A stretch of DNA of 64,000 bases, taken from contig NZ_AORL01000010.1 in NCBI RefSeq assembly GCF_000383095.1, forward strand, positions 124,001-188,000, written 5' to 3'. The translations under genes and the position numbers were made by a program. Of this stretch, positions 1-7,360 are shown piece after piece. The notes under the pieces were generated by a model. It had not been told where the DNA came from, searched no databases, and was given only the letters and a program-made list of their open reading frames with translations. The stretch comes from Sphingomonas sp. PR090111-T3T-6A (lineage in GTDB: Bacteria; Pseudomonadota; Alphaproteobacteria; Sphingomonadales; Sphingomonadaceae). Positions within the stretch are counted from its first letter, which is position 1; the number at the start of each line of letters is the position of its first letter.

Positions 1-388
1 CGCCGGCCTCTCGGTGCCGGTGATCCGCGACGCGCAGGCCTATGACGTGTGGGGCTTGGCCTCCGAGATCGTCCGCCTCGCCGACGCCACCCGCCGCGGC
101 AAGGCCAAGCGCGAGGAACTGTCGGGCTCGACCATCACGCTCACCTCGCTGGGCGCGCTGGGTGGCATCGTCTCGACGCCGGTGATCAACCGGCCGGAAG
201 TCGCCATCGTCGGCGTCAACCGCATGGTCGAGCGGCCGGTGGTGATCGAGGGCCGCATCGAGGTCCGCAAGATGATGAACCTGTCCTCCTCCTTCGACCA
301 TCGCGTGGTCGACGGCATGGACGCGGCCAAGTTCATCCAGGCGGTGCGCAAGCTGCTCGAAGTGCCGGCGCTGCTCTTCGCTGACTGA
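1..388 (+). CDS. 2-oxoacid dehydrogenase E2 (dihydrolipoamide acyltransferase), 3' end
   Basis: This is the C-terminal part of an E2 acyltransferase, read in frame from base 2 and truncated by the window start. The visible ~129 residues carry the acyltransferase core. The sequence STPVINRPEVAIVGV is typical of the fold, and SFDHRVVDG contains the catalytic His and Asp of the HxxxD motif. The protein ends shortly after, as E2 proteins do. E2 transfers the acyl group from lipoyl-lysine to CoA in the pyruvate, 2-oxoglutarate or branched-chain complexes. The lipoyl and E1/E3-binding domains lie outside the window. The form of the core (MNLSSSFDHR) leans towards a branched-chain (BkdB-like) enzyme, but substrate cannot be settled from this fragment. 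Confidence 0.9.
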   Translation, partial: AGLSVPVIRDAQAYDVWGLASEIVRLADATRRGKAKREELSGSTITLTSLGALGGIVSTPVINRPEVAIVGVNRMVERPVVIEGRIEVRKMMNLSSSFDHRVVDGMDAAKFIQAVRKLLEVPALLFAD

Positions 389-395
389 GACTGAG

Positions 396-426
396 GGGCC
401 GCCCCGGAGCCGATCCGGGGTGGCCC
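396..426. terminator. Bidirectional terminator hairpin between convergent genes
   Basis: A 12-bp stem (GGGCCGCCCCGG against CCGGGGTGGCCC, one G-U pair) with a 7-nt loop lies between the E2 stop and the stop of the convergent efflux gene. TTTA follows on the plus strand. The position and stem strength support a shared terminator; the T tract is short. Confidence 0.6.
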
Positions 427-427
427 T

Positions 428-1690
428 TTACGACCCCATGCGCGGGTGGAAGAGTCGTCCGCCTTCGGTGATCAGCACGATCACCAGCGCGACCAGCCCC
501 GCCATCGCGAAGCCCGCCGTCATCGGCAGGCTGCTGCCATCGAAGCTCTGCCCGATCGCGAAGCCCAGCAGCGCGCCGCCCACCGTGGTGACGAAGCCCT
601 GCACCGACGCCGCCGTGCCCGCCACCTCGGCGAGCGGCTCCATCGCCATCGCGCCGAAATTGGCGGTCGACAGGCCGAAGCAGAACATCGCCGCCGCCTG
701 ACAGATCGCGAAGCTGATCAGCGTCTCATGCCCCGTCAGCACGATCACGAGATGCAGGATCTCGATCCCCGTGAAGCCCAGCAGCGCGGTGTGCGACACG
801 CGCCGCGTGCCCAGCCGCTCGACGATGCGCGAGTTGATCAGCGCCGCGACCGCCATCGTCCCGGCGATCGCGGCGAAGACCAGCGGCATCAGCCTGGGCG
901 CATGGAAGGCGTCGGCAAAGATCTGCTGCACCGAGTTGATGAAGCCGTAGAGCGCGCCCGAGATCACCGTCAGCGCCAGCATATAGCCGACGCCCTGCCG
1001 CGCGGTGAGCGTCCGGCGGATCGCGGCCGTGATCGAGGCGATGTCGATCGGACGGCGATATTCGGGGTGAAGCGTCTCAGGCAGGCGGGTGATGAGCCAG
1101 GTCAGCACGAACAGGCCATAGGCCGCCAGCACCCAGAACAGCCCGCGCCACGGCAGGAACAGCAGGAAGAACTGCCCGATCGATGGCGCCATCACCGGGA
1201 TGGCGAGGAACACCATGAAGGCGAGGCTCATCACGCGCGCCATCTGCCGCCCGCCATAGCAATCGCGCACCACCGAGATGGTGACGACGCGGGTGGCGGC
1301 CACGGCCGTCCCCTGAAGGGCGCGGAAGGCGAGCAGCACGCCGAAGGTAGGCGCCAGCGCCACGCCGATGCTGAACAGCACATAGGCGGCCGTGCCGAAC
1401 AGCAGCATCGGACGCCGTCCGAACCGATCCGAAAGCGGCCCGTAGAAGAGCTGCGCCGCGCCGAAGCCGAGCAGGAAGGCGGTGACGATGAGCTGGCGCT
1501 GATTCTCCTCGACCACGCCGAGCGAGGTGCCGATCGCCGGCAGCGCCGGCAGCATCGTATCGATGGCCAGCGCCACCATCGCCATCATCGAGGCGACGAT
1601 CCCCACAAATTCCCGGAAGCCCATCCCCGCATGGGGTCCGGGCTTCGCGATGTGCGGGTTCATCTCGTCGATGCGACTGGTTCCGTCCAT
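428..1690 (-). CDS. MFS drug resistance transporter, Bcr/CflA family
   Basis: A 420-residue inner-membrane protein with twelve predicted hydrophobic segments and the usual MFS length. The loop between helices 2 and 3 reads GPLSDRFGRRP, the MFS signature, and the first segment resembles Bcr/CflA proteins (LALDTMLPALP-like, here AIDTMLPALPAIG). Bcr/CflA members export bicyclomycin, chloramphenicol, sulphonamides or short peptides by proton antiport. The start is the ATG at 1690, with GAGG about 9 nt upstream. It stands alone, convergent with the E2 gene and separated from glucokinase by 73 nt. The substrate cannot be read from the sequence. Confidence 0.85.
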   Translation of the reverse strand: MDGTSRIDEMNPHIAKPGPHAGMGFREFVGIVASMMAMVALAIDTMLPALPAIGTSLGVVEENQRQLIVTAFLLGFGAAQLFYGPLSDRFGRRPMLLFGTAAYVLFSIGVALAPTFGVLLAFRALQGTAVAATRVVTISVVRDCYGGRQMARVMSLAFMVFLAIPVMAPSIGQFFLLFLPWRGLFWVLAAYGLFVLTWLITRLPETLHPEYRRPIDIASITAAIRRTLTARQGVGYMLALTVISGALYGFINSVQQIFADAFHAPRLMPLVFAAIAGTMAVAALINSRIVERLGTRRVSHTALLGFTGIEILHLVIVLTGHETLISFAICQAAAMFCFGLSTANFGAMAMEPLAEVAGTAASVQGFVTTVGGALLGFAIGQSFDGSSLPMTAGFAMAGLVALVIVLITEGGRLFHPRMGS

Positions 1691-1763
1691 GGCACACCTC
1701 TACGCCCTTGGAGCCGCGAGGCAAGCCTCATGCTGCAAGTGCGAAGAGGTGCAGCATGAAGGA

Positions 1764-2738
1764 TCAGCGGCAGTGCTTCTCCGCGAAGGCCGCCGCCGCG
1801 CCGAGCAGGCCGGGCTGCTCGTGGGTGATGAGCTTCACCGGGATGCGCGCCATGCGCGCCTCGAAGCGGCCCTTGGCCATGTAGCGACCCGCGAAGCCCG
1901 AGATCGGGAGATGGTCCGCCACGCGCGCGCCGACGCCGCCGGCGATCACGGTGCCGCTCCACGCGCCATGCGCCAGCGCGAGATCGCCCGCGACGGCGCC
2001 CAGCGTCAGGCAGAAGCGGTCGAGCGCCGCCGCCGCGAGGATATCCTCGCCGCTCAGCGCCAGCTTCCACAGCTCCTTGTCGTCGCCCACGGGGACGATG
2101 CGGCCCTCGATCGCGGCCAGCGCCTCATAGATGTTGGAAAGGCCGGGGCCGGACACCAGCCGCTCGATCGAGACGCGGCGATAGCGCTGGCGCAGCCGTT
2201 CGAGGATCTGGTCCTCCAGCTTGTCGAGCGGGGCGAAGTCGATATGGCCGCCCTCGGTCTCGACGACCGTGATCTGGCCGTTGTGGCGATGGAGCTGGGC
2301 GACGCCAAGCCCGGTGCCGGGGCCGACGACGCTGATCGTGCCTTCCTTGCCCAGCGGCTCGTCCGGCCCGCACAGGTGGCGCAGATCCTTGTCCTGCACC
2401 CGGCTCACCGCATAGGCGACCGCGCCGAAATCGTTGATGAGGGTGTAACGCTCCAATCCGAGCACAGAGGGGATCAGCGACGGGCGGATCACCCAGGGGC
2501 TGTTGGTGAGCTTGATCACCGAGCCGTCGACGGGCGCGGCGATGGCGATGGCACCTGCGTCGGGAAGCGGCCGGCCGATCTTCTCGGCGAACGCCTCCCA
2601 CGCGCTGCGCAGGCTGGCATAGGCGTGGGTGGGGAGCGTCACCACTTCGCCCATATCGATCGATCCATCGTCCCTAACGGTGGCGATGGTGAAACGTGCA
2701 TTGGTCCCGCCGATATCGACGGCGACGAGTTCGGTCAT
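1764..2738 (-). CDS. glk: Glucokinase (bacterial Glk family)
   Basis: A 324-residue cytoplasmic kinase that phosphorylates glucose to glucose-6-phosphate. Residues 8-16 (DIGGTNARF) form the ATP phosphate-binding loop of the ASKHA fold. LINDFGAVAYAV is the Glk sugar-site region and EGGHIDFAP a second conserved block. The length matches the non-ROK glucokinase family (about 320 residues). The start ATG is preceded by GGGAGAGG. The gene is divergent from the secreted GH3 glucosidase at 2919, sharing a 180-bp intergenic region with an inverted repeat. A plausible reading is that glucose released outside is phosphorylated here and fed to the zwf-led routes encoded at 12.8-22 kb. Confidence 0.93.
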   Translation of the reverse strand: MTELVAVDIGGTNARFTIATVRDDGSIDMGEVVTLPTHAYASLRSAWEAFAEKIGRPLPDAGAIAIAAPVDGSVIKLTNSPWVIRPSLIPSVLGLERYTLINDFGAVAYAVSRVQDKDLRHLCGPDEPLGKEGTISVVGPGTGLGVAQLHRHNGQITVVETEGGHIDFAPLDKLEDQILERLRQRYRRVSIERLVSGPGLSNIYEALAAIEGRIVPVGDDKELWKLALSGEDILAAAALDRFCLTLGAVAGDLALAHGAWSGTVIAGGVGARVADHLPISGFAGRYMAKGRFEARMARIPVKLITHEQPGLLGAAAAFAEKHCR

Positions 2739-2823
2739 CCAGCCTCTCCCAGTCGGTCCGCCGGCAGCCCCGCGCCGGCTATGACCGCATGAATGGGGAC
2801 GGCTGTAGCATCCCCGTTCGAGA

Positions 2824-2842
2824 GATGACAGCGCTTGTCATC
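2824..2842. promoter_or_regulatory. Operator-like inverted repeat between glk and GH3 gene
   Basis: GATGACAGCGCTTGTCATC has perfect 7-bp arms around a GCGCT centre. It lies 77 nt before the GH3 start and 86 nt before the glk start. The TGAC...GTCA arms around an AGCGCT core resemble LacI-family operators, with one base off strict even symmetry. The regulator is not in the neighbourhood. Confidence 0.5.
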
Positions 2843-2918
2843 CATGGGCTCATGGAAATAGGGTGATTAATCGACTTAGGTGCGGCCGCTGATCGCACAG
2901 TCCAGGAGAGGGTCCTCA

Positions 2919-5390
2919 ATGCGCGCACTCATCACCGCGAGCCTGATCGCGATCGTTACGGCGTCGTCCGCGCCCGTGCTGGCGGCGCCCGCCATCGTGC
3001 CGCTGCCCGCGAACGCGACGGCGCATCCCGCGCTCTGGCCGGCGGCGCACAGCGTCGGGCTGGTTGACGCCAGGACGGAAGCCTTCGTCACCTCGCTGAT
3101 GAAGCAGATGAGCCTGCGCGAGAAGGTGGGCCAGATGATCCAGGGCGACATCGCCTCGGTGAAGCCCGAGGAGCTGCGTGACTATCCGCTGGGCTCGGTG
3201 CTGGGCGGCGGCAATTCTCCGCCGCTGTCGGGCAATGATCGCGGCCCGGTGGGCGATTGGATCAAGACGGCGGAGGCCTTCCGTCAGGTCTCGATCGAGA
3301 AGCGGCCCGGCCATGTGCCGATCCCGACGATCTTCGGCATGGATTCGGTCCATGGCAATTCCAACGTCTTCGGCGCGACGATCTTCCCGCACAATATCGG
3401 CCTCGGCGCGATGCGCGATCCGGCGCTCATGGAGAAGATCGGCGCGGCAACGGCCGAGGAGAGCGCTGCCTCCGGCTTCGACTGGGCCTTCGGCCCGACC
3501 GTGACGGTGCCGCAGGACGATCGCTGGGGCCGCACCTATGAGGGCTATTCGGAGCGCCCGGACATCACGAAGCTCTATTCCGCCGCGATGGTGCGCGGGC
3601 TTCAGGGCGCGCCGGGGACGGGGCGCATCCAGAACGGCAAGGTGGCCGCCTCGATCAAGCATTTCCTCGCCGATGGCGGTACGCACAACGGCATCGATCA
3701 GGGCGACGCCCAGATCGACGAGAAGACGCTGATCGAGACGCACGCACCGGGCTACATCTCCGGCATCGACGCGGGCGCGATGACGGTGATGGCCAGCTTC
3801 TCCTCGTGGAACGGCGTGAAGAACCACGGCAACAAGTCGCTGCTGACCGACGTGCTGAAAGGCAAGCTCGGCTTCGAGGGCTTCGTCGTCGGCGACTGGA
3901 ACGCGCATGGTCAGGTGCCGGGCTGCACCACCGCCGATTGCCCGCAGAGCTTCAACGCCGGGCTCGACATGGCGATGGTGCCGTCCGACTGGAAGGCGCT
4001 CTTCGACAACACGCTGAAGGAAGTGCAGGACGGCACGATCCCGATGGCCCGCGTCGACGATGCGGTGCGCCGCATCCTGCGCGTGAAGGTGAAGCTCGGC
4101 CTGTTCGATCCGGCGCGTCCTTATGAGCAGAAGAATATCCTCGGCTCGCCCGAGCATCGCGCGATCGCGCGTCAGGCGGTGGCGGAATCGCTGGTGCTGC
4201 TCAAGAACAACAATGCGCTGCTGCCGATCAGGCCGGGCCAGAAGGTGCTCGTCACCGGCACCCACGCCGACGACATCGGGATGCAGACGGGCGGGTGGAC
4301 GCTCTCGTGGCAGGGCACGGGCAACACCAATGCCGACTTCCCCGGCGCGACCTCGATCTGGGGCGGGCTCAAGACCGCGATCGAGGCGGCGGGCGGCACC
4401 GCGACGCTGAGCAAGGACGGTAAGGTGACGGGCGCGAAGCCCGATGTCGCCGTCGTCGTGTTCGGCGAGACGCCCTATGCCGAGATGGTCGGCGATATCT
4501 CGACGCTGGAGTTCCAGCCCGGCGACAAGCAGGCGCTGGCCCAGCTCAAGGCGCTGAAGGGGCAGGGCATTCCGGTGGTGTCGGTGTTCATCTCGGGCCG
4601 TCCGCTGTGGGTGAACCCGGAGCTGAACCAGTCGGACGCCTTCGTCGCGGCCTTCCTGCCGGGCTCGGAGGGCGAGGGTATCGCCGACGTGCTCGTGGCG
4701 AAGAAGGACGGCACGCCGAACAAGGATTTCCGCGGCAAGCTCAGCTATAGCTGGCCGAAGACCGCCGGGCAGTTCGCGAACAATGTCGGCCAGCCGGGCT
4801 ACGACCCGCTTTTTGCTTATGGCTATGGCCTGACCTACGCCGATCACAAGGCGATCCCGCAGCTCAGCGAGGTCGCAGGGGTGGATGCCTCGCTCGCCAA
4901 CATCTCGGTCTACTATGTGCCGGGCAAGGCGGTCGCGCCGTGGAAGCTCGCCAGCGACGGCGCGGTCACGGAGAAGAATGTCGACGGCGGCGGCAAGCAG
5001 GAGGGCGCGCGCCAGTACGCCTTCAACGGCGCAGGCCATGTCCGCGTTTCCGGCCCGTCGATCGATCTCACCCGCCAGACCAACGCGCAACTCAGCCTCC
5101 GCATCGACTATCGCGTGGACGTCGCGCCCAAGGGTAAGGTGACGCTGGGTGTCGGCGATCAGGCGACGCCGGTGGACGCCACCAGCCTGTTCGCCGCCGC
5201 TGCGCCCGGCCAGTGGACCAGCGTGAAGGTGCCGCTCGCCTGTTTCAAGGCGGCGGGCGCGGATGTCGGCCATGTCACGCAGCCCTTCGTGCTGGGCAGC
5301 GATGGCGGCTTCACGGTGTCGATCGTGGGCGTGAAGCTGGACACCGATCCGGCGGGCGCAGTCTGCCCCGGCGCGCCGGCGGCGAAGTAA
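2919..5390 (+). CDS. Secreted GH3 beta-glucosidase / exo-beta-glucanase (ExoP-like)
   Basis: An 823-residue exported glycoside hydrolase family 3 enzyme. Residues 1-22 form a signal peptide ending near VLAAP. The N-terminal TIM-barrel domain (about 45-390) includes IFGMDSVHG and the nucleophile Asp326 in GFVVGDWNAHGQ. The second domain includes Glu517 in GETPYAE, the acid/base region of barley ExoI-type enzymes. The last ~160 residues form an extra beta-rich domain as in ExoP-type glucanases. The expected action is removal of glucose from beta-1,3/1,4-glucans or cello-oligosaccharides in the periplasm or outside. The ATG at 2919 was chosen over an in-frame GTG at 2880 because AGGAGAGG lies 7 nt upstream and the signal peptide begins there. 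It is divergent from glucokinase. Confidence 0.92.
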   Translation: MRALITASLIAIVTASSAPVLAAPAIVPLPANATAHPALWPAAHSVGLVDARTEAFVTSLMKQMSLREKVGQMIQGDIASVKPEELRDYPLGSVLGGGNSPPLSGNDRGPVGDWIKTAEAFRQVSIEKRPGHVPIPTIFGMDSVHGNSNVFGATIFPHNIGLGAMRDPALMEKIGAATAEESAASGFDWAFGPTVTVPQDDRWGRTYEGYSERPDITKLYSAAMVRGLQGAPGTGRIQNGKVAASIKHFLADGGTHNGIDQGDAQIDEKTLIETHAPGYISGIDAGAMTVMASFSSWNGVKNHGNKSLLTDVLKGKLGFEGFVVGDWNAHGQVPGCTTADCPQSFNAGLDMAMVPSDWKALFDNTLKEVQDGTIPMARVDDAVRRILRVKVKLGLFDPARPYEQKNILGSPEHRAIARQAVAESLVLLKNNNALLPIRPGQKVLVTGTHADDIGMQTGGWTLSWQGTGNTNADFPGATSIWGGLKTAIEAAGGTATLSKDGKVTGAKPDVAVVVFGETPYAEMVGDISTLEFQPGDKQALAQLKALKGQGIPVVSVFISGRPLWVNPELNQSDAFVAAFLPGSEGEGIADVLVAKKDGTPNKDFRGKLSYSWPKTAGQFANNVGQPGYDPLFAYGYGLTYADHKAIPQLSEVAGVDASLANISVYYVPGKAVAPWKLASDGAVTEKNVDGGGKQEGARQYAFNGAGHVRVSGPSIDLTRQTNAQLSLRIDYRVDVAPKGKVTLGVGDQATPVDATSLFAAAAPGQWTSVKVPLACFKAAGADVGHVTQPFVLGSDGGFTVSIVGVKLDTDPAGAVCPGAPAAK

Positions 5391-5400
5391 GCCTCGCGAT

Positions 5401-5432
5401 CGCCCCGTCCGTGCCAGTGCGCGGACGGGGCG
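5401..5432. terminator. Terminator-like hairpin between convergent GH3 and gntR
   Basis: Perfect 11-bp arms (CGCCCCGTCCG and CGGACGGGGCG) with a 10-nt loop fill most of the 48-bp gap between two convergent stops. No T tract follows on either strand, so it may act with Rho or as an mRNA-end stabiliser. Confidence 0.5.
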
Positions 5433-5438
5433 AGGGGA

Positions 5439-6179
5439 TCAGGCGGCGGTGTTGGCGTCCTGCTGCTCGGCGGCGTCGATCAGCACCAGCACGTCGCGGA
5501 TGATATGATCCATCGCGGCCTGAGCGGCCTCCGGGTTGCGCGCCTCGATCGCGTCCTTCACGGCGCGGTGGGCGGGCAGGCTCGCGGTGCGGCCCTTGAA
5601 GCGGTTGGTGAACAGGATCGACGTGCGCAGCGCCGTCACCACCACATCGCGGAACTGGGCGTAGAAGGGGTTGCCCGACGCCTGAAGGATCGAGACGTGG
5701 AAGGCGATGTCCGCATCGAGCGGATCGTCGCGCCCTTCCTCGGCGGCGACCATCCGGCGATACCCCGCCTCGATCAGCGCCAGCCCTTCCTGCGTGCCCG
5801 CGCGGGCGGCGAGGGCGGCGGCGCCCGGCTCGATGGTGACGCGCAGCTCGCTGAACTGGCGCAGCAGCACCAGCGAGAATTTCCGCTCCAGCAGCCAGCG
5901 CAGCACGTCCGGGTCGAACAGGTTCCACGCGGACTCGGGCCGCACCACCGTGCCCTGTCGCGGGCGGGCCGAGAGCAGCCCCTTGGCGGTGAGCATCTTC
6001 ACCGCCTCGCGCGTCACCGATCGGCTGACGCTATAATGCTTGGCCAGCTCCGCTTCGGTGGGGAAGGGGGTGTCGGCGAAGGCCCCCGTGACGATCGCCC
6101 GGCCCAGCTCGTCGAGCAGGCCATAGGTGAGGTTGCGTCCCGAAAGCGGGCGATTGGTGGGCAGGCCGTTTTCCGTCAT
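5439..6179 (-). CDS. GntR-family transcriptional regulator, FadR subfamily (FCD domain)
   Basis: A 246-residue DNA-binding protein. Residues ~14-82 form the GntR winged helix (PTEAELAKHYSVSRSVTREAVKMLTAKGLL and following wing), and ~100-230 form an all-helical FCD ligand domain with the expected Asp/His metal-binding positions (DADIAFH, ALRTS, PAHRAV). Members typically sense sugar acids or organic acids such as gluconate, galactonate or lactate. It follows glpQ by 45 nt in the same direction. The spacing is occupied by a strong hairpin that ends 1 nt before the start codon, so its translation may be reduced. No obvious target is visible; an adjacent carbohydrate gene is the best guess. Confidence 0.88.
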   Translation of the reverse strand: MTENGLPTNRPLSGRNLTYGLLDELGRAIVTGAFADTPFPTEAELAKHYSVSRSVTREAVKMLTAKGLLSARPRQGTVVRPESAWNLFDPDVLRWLLERKFSLVLLRQFSELRVTIEPGAAALAARAGTQEGLALIEAGYRRMVAAEEGRDDPLDADIAFHVSILQASGNPFYAQFRDVVVTALRTSILFTNRFKGRTASLPAHRAVKDAIEARNPEAAQAAMDHIIRDVLVLIDAAEQQDANTAA

Positions 6180-6180
6180 G

Positions 6181-6210
6181 CCCTGTCGTCGCGCATCTGC
6201 GGCGACAGGG
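6181..6210 (-). terminator. Strong hairpin between glpQ and gntR
   Basis: Twelve-base arms (CCCTGTCGTCGC and GCGGCGACAGGG, one mismatch) enclose a 6-nt loop. On the minus strand the hairpin follows the glpQ stop by 14 nt and ends 1 nt before the gntR ATG. It contains the only purine-rich sequence that could serve as the gntR ribosome site. There is no T tract, so attenuation or translational masking is as likely as termination. Confidence 0.5.
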
Positions 6211-6224
6211 CAAGATTTGTATGA

Positions 6225-7334
6225 TCAGGAACGCATCGATCGATGGTCGATCGCTTCGCGGCCGATCGCGGGGTCGTCGGTGAAGAAGCCGTCGATGCCG
6301 GCCGCGAGATAGGCGCGGATCTCCGCCACCGAGCCCGCGACGTTGCGTGCGGCCGGGCCGTTCGCATCCTGGAAGTCCTTGGCGAGGAAGTAATTCTCCG
6401 GGCGGAAGGTCCAGGGCTGGACGAGCAGGCCGGCCTTGTGCGCGTCCGCCGTCACCGGCGAGGGCTTGGCGAGGCGGCCATCGGGGCTGAGCGGGATGAT
6501 GCTGCGCGTATCGGACGCAAGGATATCGGCATAGCGCGCGATCCCGGCGAGGCCCTCGGGCTTCATCAGATCGTTATAGCTGGTCTTGCCGCCCGCCTTG
6601 GCGATGTCGGCGGGGGGCAGGTCGGAGCCGGCGGTGAGCTGCATGAGCTGCACGTTCGCGGGGCGGCCGAGCTTCTGGCGGATATATTTGAGGTTCGCCG
6701 TCTCGAACGACTGGATCACCACCGGCGCGGTGCGGGTGTAGTGGTGCGCCGCAAGACTGGCGAGGAAGCGGTCCTCCATCGGCAGGCCGATCGAGGCGAA
6801 ATAGGTGGAGTGCTTGATCTCGGGCACCAGACCGATCGTGCGGCCCCGCGCCAGCGACTCTGCGGCGGCGAAGTCGATCATCTCGGCCCAAGTCACCAGA
6901 TCGAACCAGCCGTCCATCGCGGCGTTCTGCGGACGGAGCTGGCCGAGCCGCTCCTTGGCGCGCAGCGTCTTCAGCTCGGCGAGAGTGAAGTCCTCGGTGA
7001 ACCAGCCGACCTGCTTCTCGCCGTCGATCAGCTTCTCGGTCTTGCGATCCGCGAACTCGGGGTGGCTGGCGATGTCGGTGGTCTCGACGATGTTGTTCTC
7101 GTGCCGAATGATCAGCACGCCGTCCTTGGTGGAGACGAGATCGGGCTCGATGAAGTCCGCCCCGTCCGCGATCGCCTTGGCATAGGAGGCGAGCGTATGT
7201 TCGGGCCGGAGCGCGGAGGCGCCCCGGTGCCCGTAGATCAGGATTTTCTTCGCTTCCGCCGCCGCAGGCCCTGCGACGGTGGTGGAGGCGAGGAGGGCGG
7301 CGCCGGAAGCCGTCAGCGCTTCACGTCGTGTCAT
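6225..7334 (-). CDS. glpQ: Secreted glycerophosphodiester phosphodiesterase
   Basis: A ~369-residue GDPD-family enzyme that hydrolyses glycerophosphodiesters to glycerol-3-phosphate and an alcohol. The N-terminus reads TRREALTAS followed by an alanine-rich segment, a Tat-type signal, so it is probably exported folded. The catalytic region begins with GHRGAS (His36-Arg37), followed by PEHTLASY, FIEPDLV and a second catalytic His in IIRHEN, all hallmarks of the family. The ATG at 7334 is preferred over the one at 7343 because GGGAG lies 9 nt upstream of the former and directly abuts the latter. It starts 26 nt after the TonB receptor stop, so the two are probably co-transcribed from a promoter with a Pho-box match. 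This suggests phosphate scavenging. Confidence 0.92.
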   Translation of the reverse strand: MTRREALTASGAALLASTTVAGPAAAEAKKILIYGHRGASALRPEHTLASYAKAIADGADFIEPDLVSTKDGVLIIRHENNIVETTDIASHPEFADRKTEKLIDGEKQVGWFTEDFTLAELKTLRAKERLGQLRPQNAAMDGWFDLVTWAEMIDFAAAESLARGRTIGLVPEIKHSTYFASIGLPMEDRFLASLAAHHYTRTAPVVIQSFETANLKYIRQKLGRPANVQLMQLTAGSDLPPADIAKAGGKTSYNDLMKPEGLAGIARYADILASDTRSIIPLSPDGRLAKPSPVTADAHKAGLLVQPWTFRPENYFLAKDFQDANGPAARNVAGSVAEIRAYLAAGIDGFFTDDPAIGREAIDHRSMRS

Positions 7335-7360
7335 GCGGATCATCTCCCGGCGCCCCTCTA

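Noticed and set aside
2916-5273. A 785-residue minus-strand frame opposite the first GH3 gene
   Set aside because: Shadow of GH3 coding sequence; His/Arg/Leu-rich without motifs.
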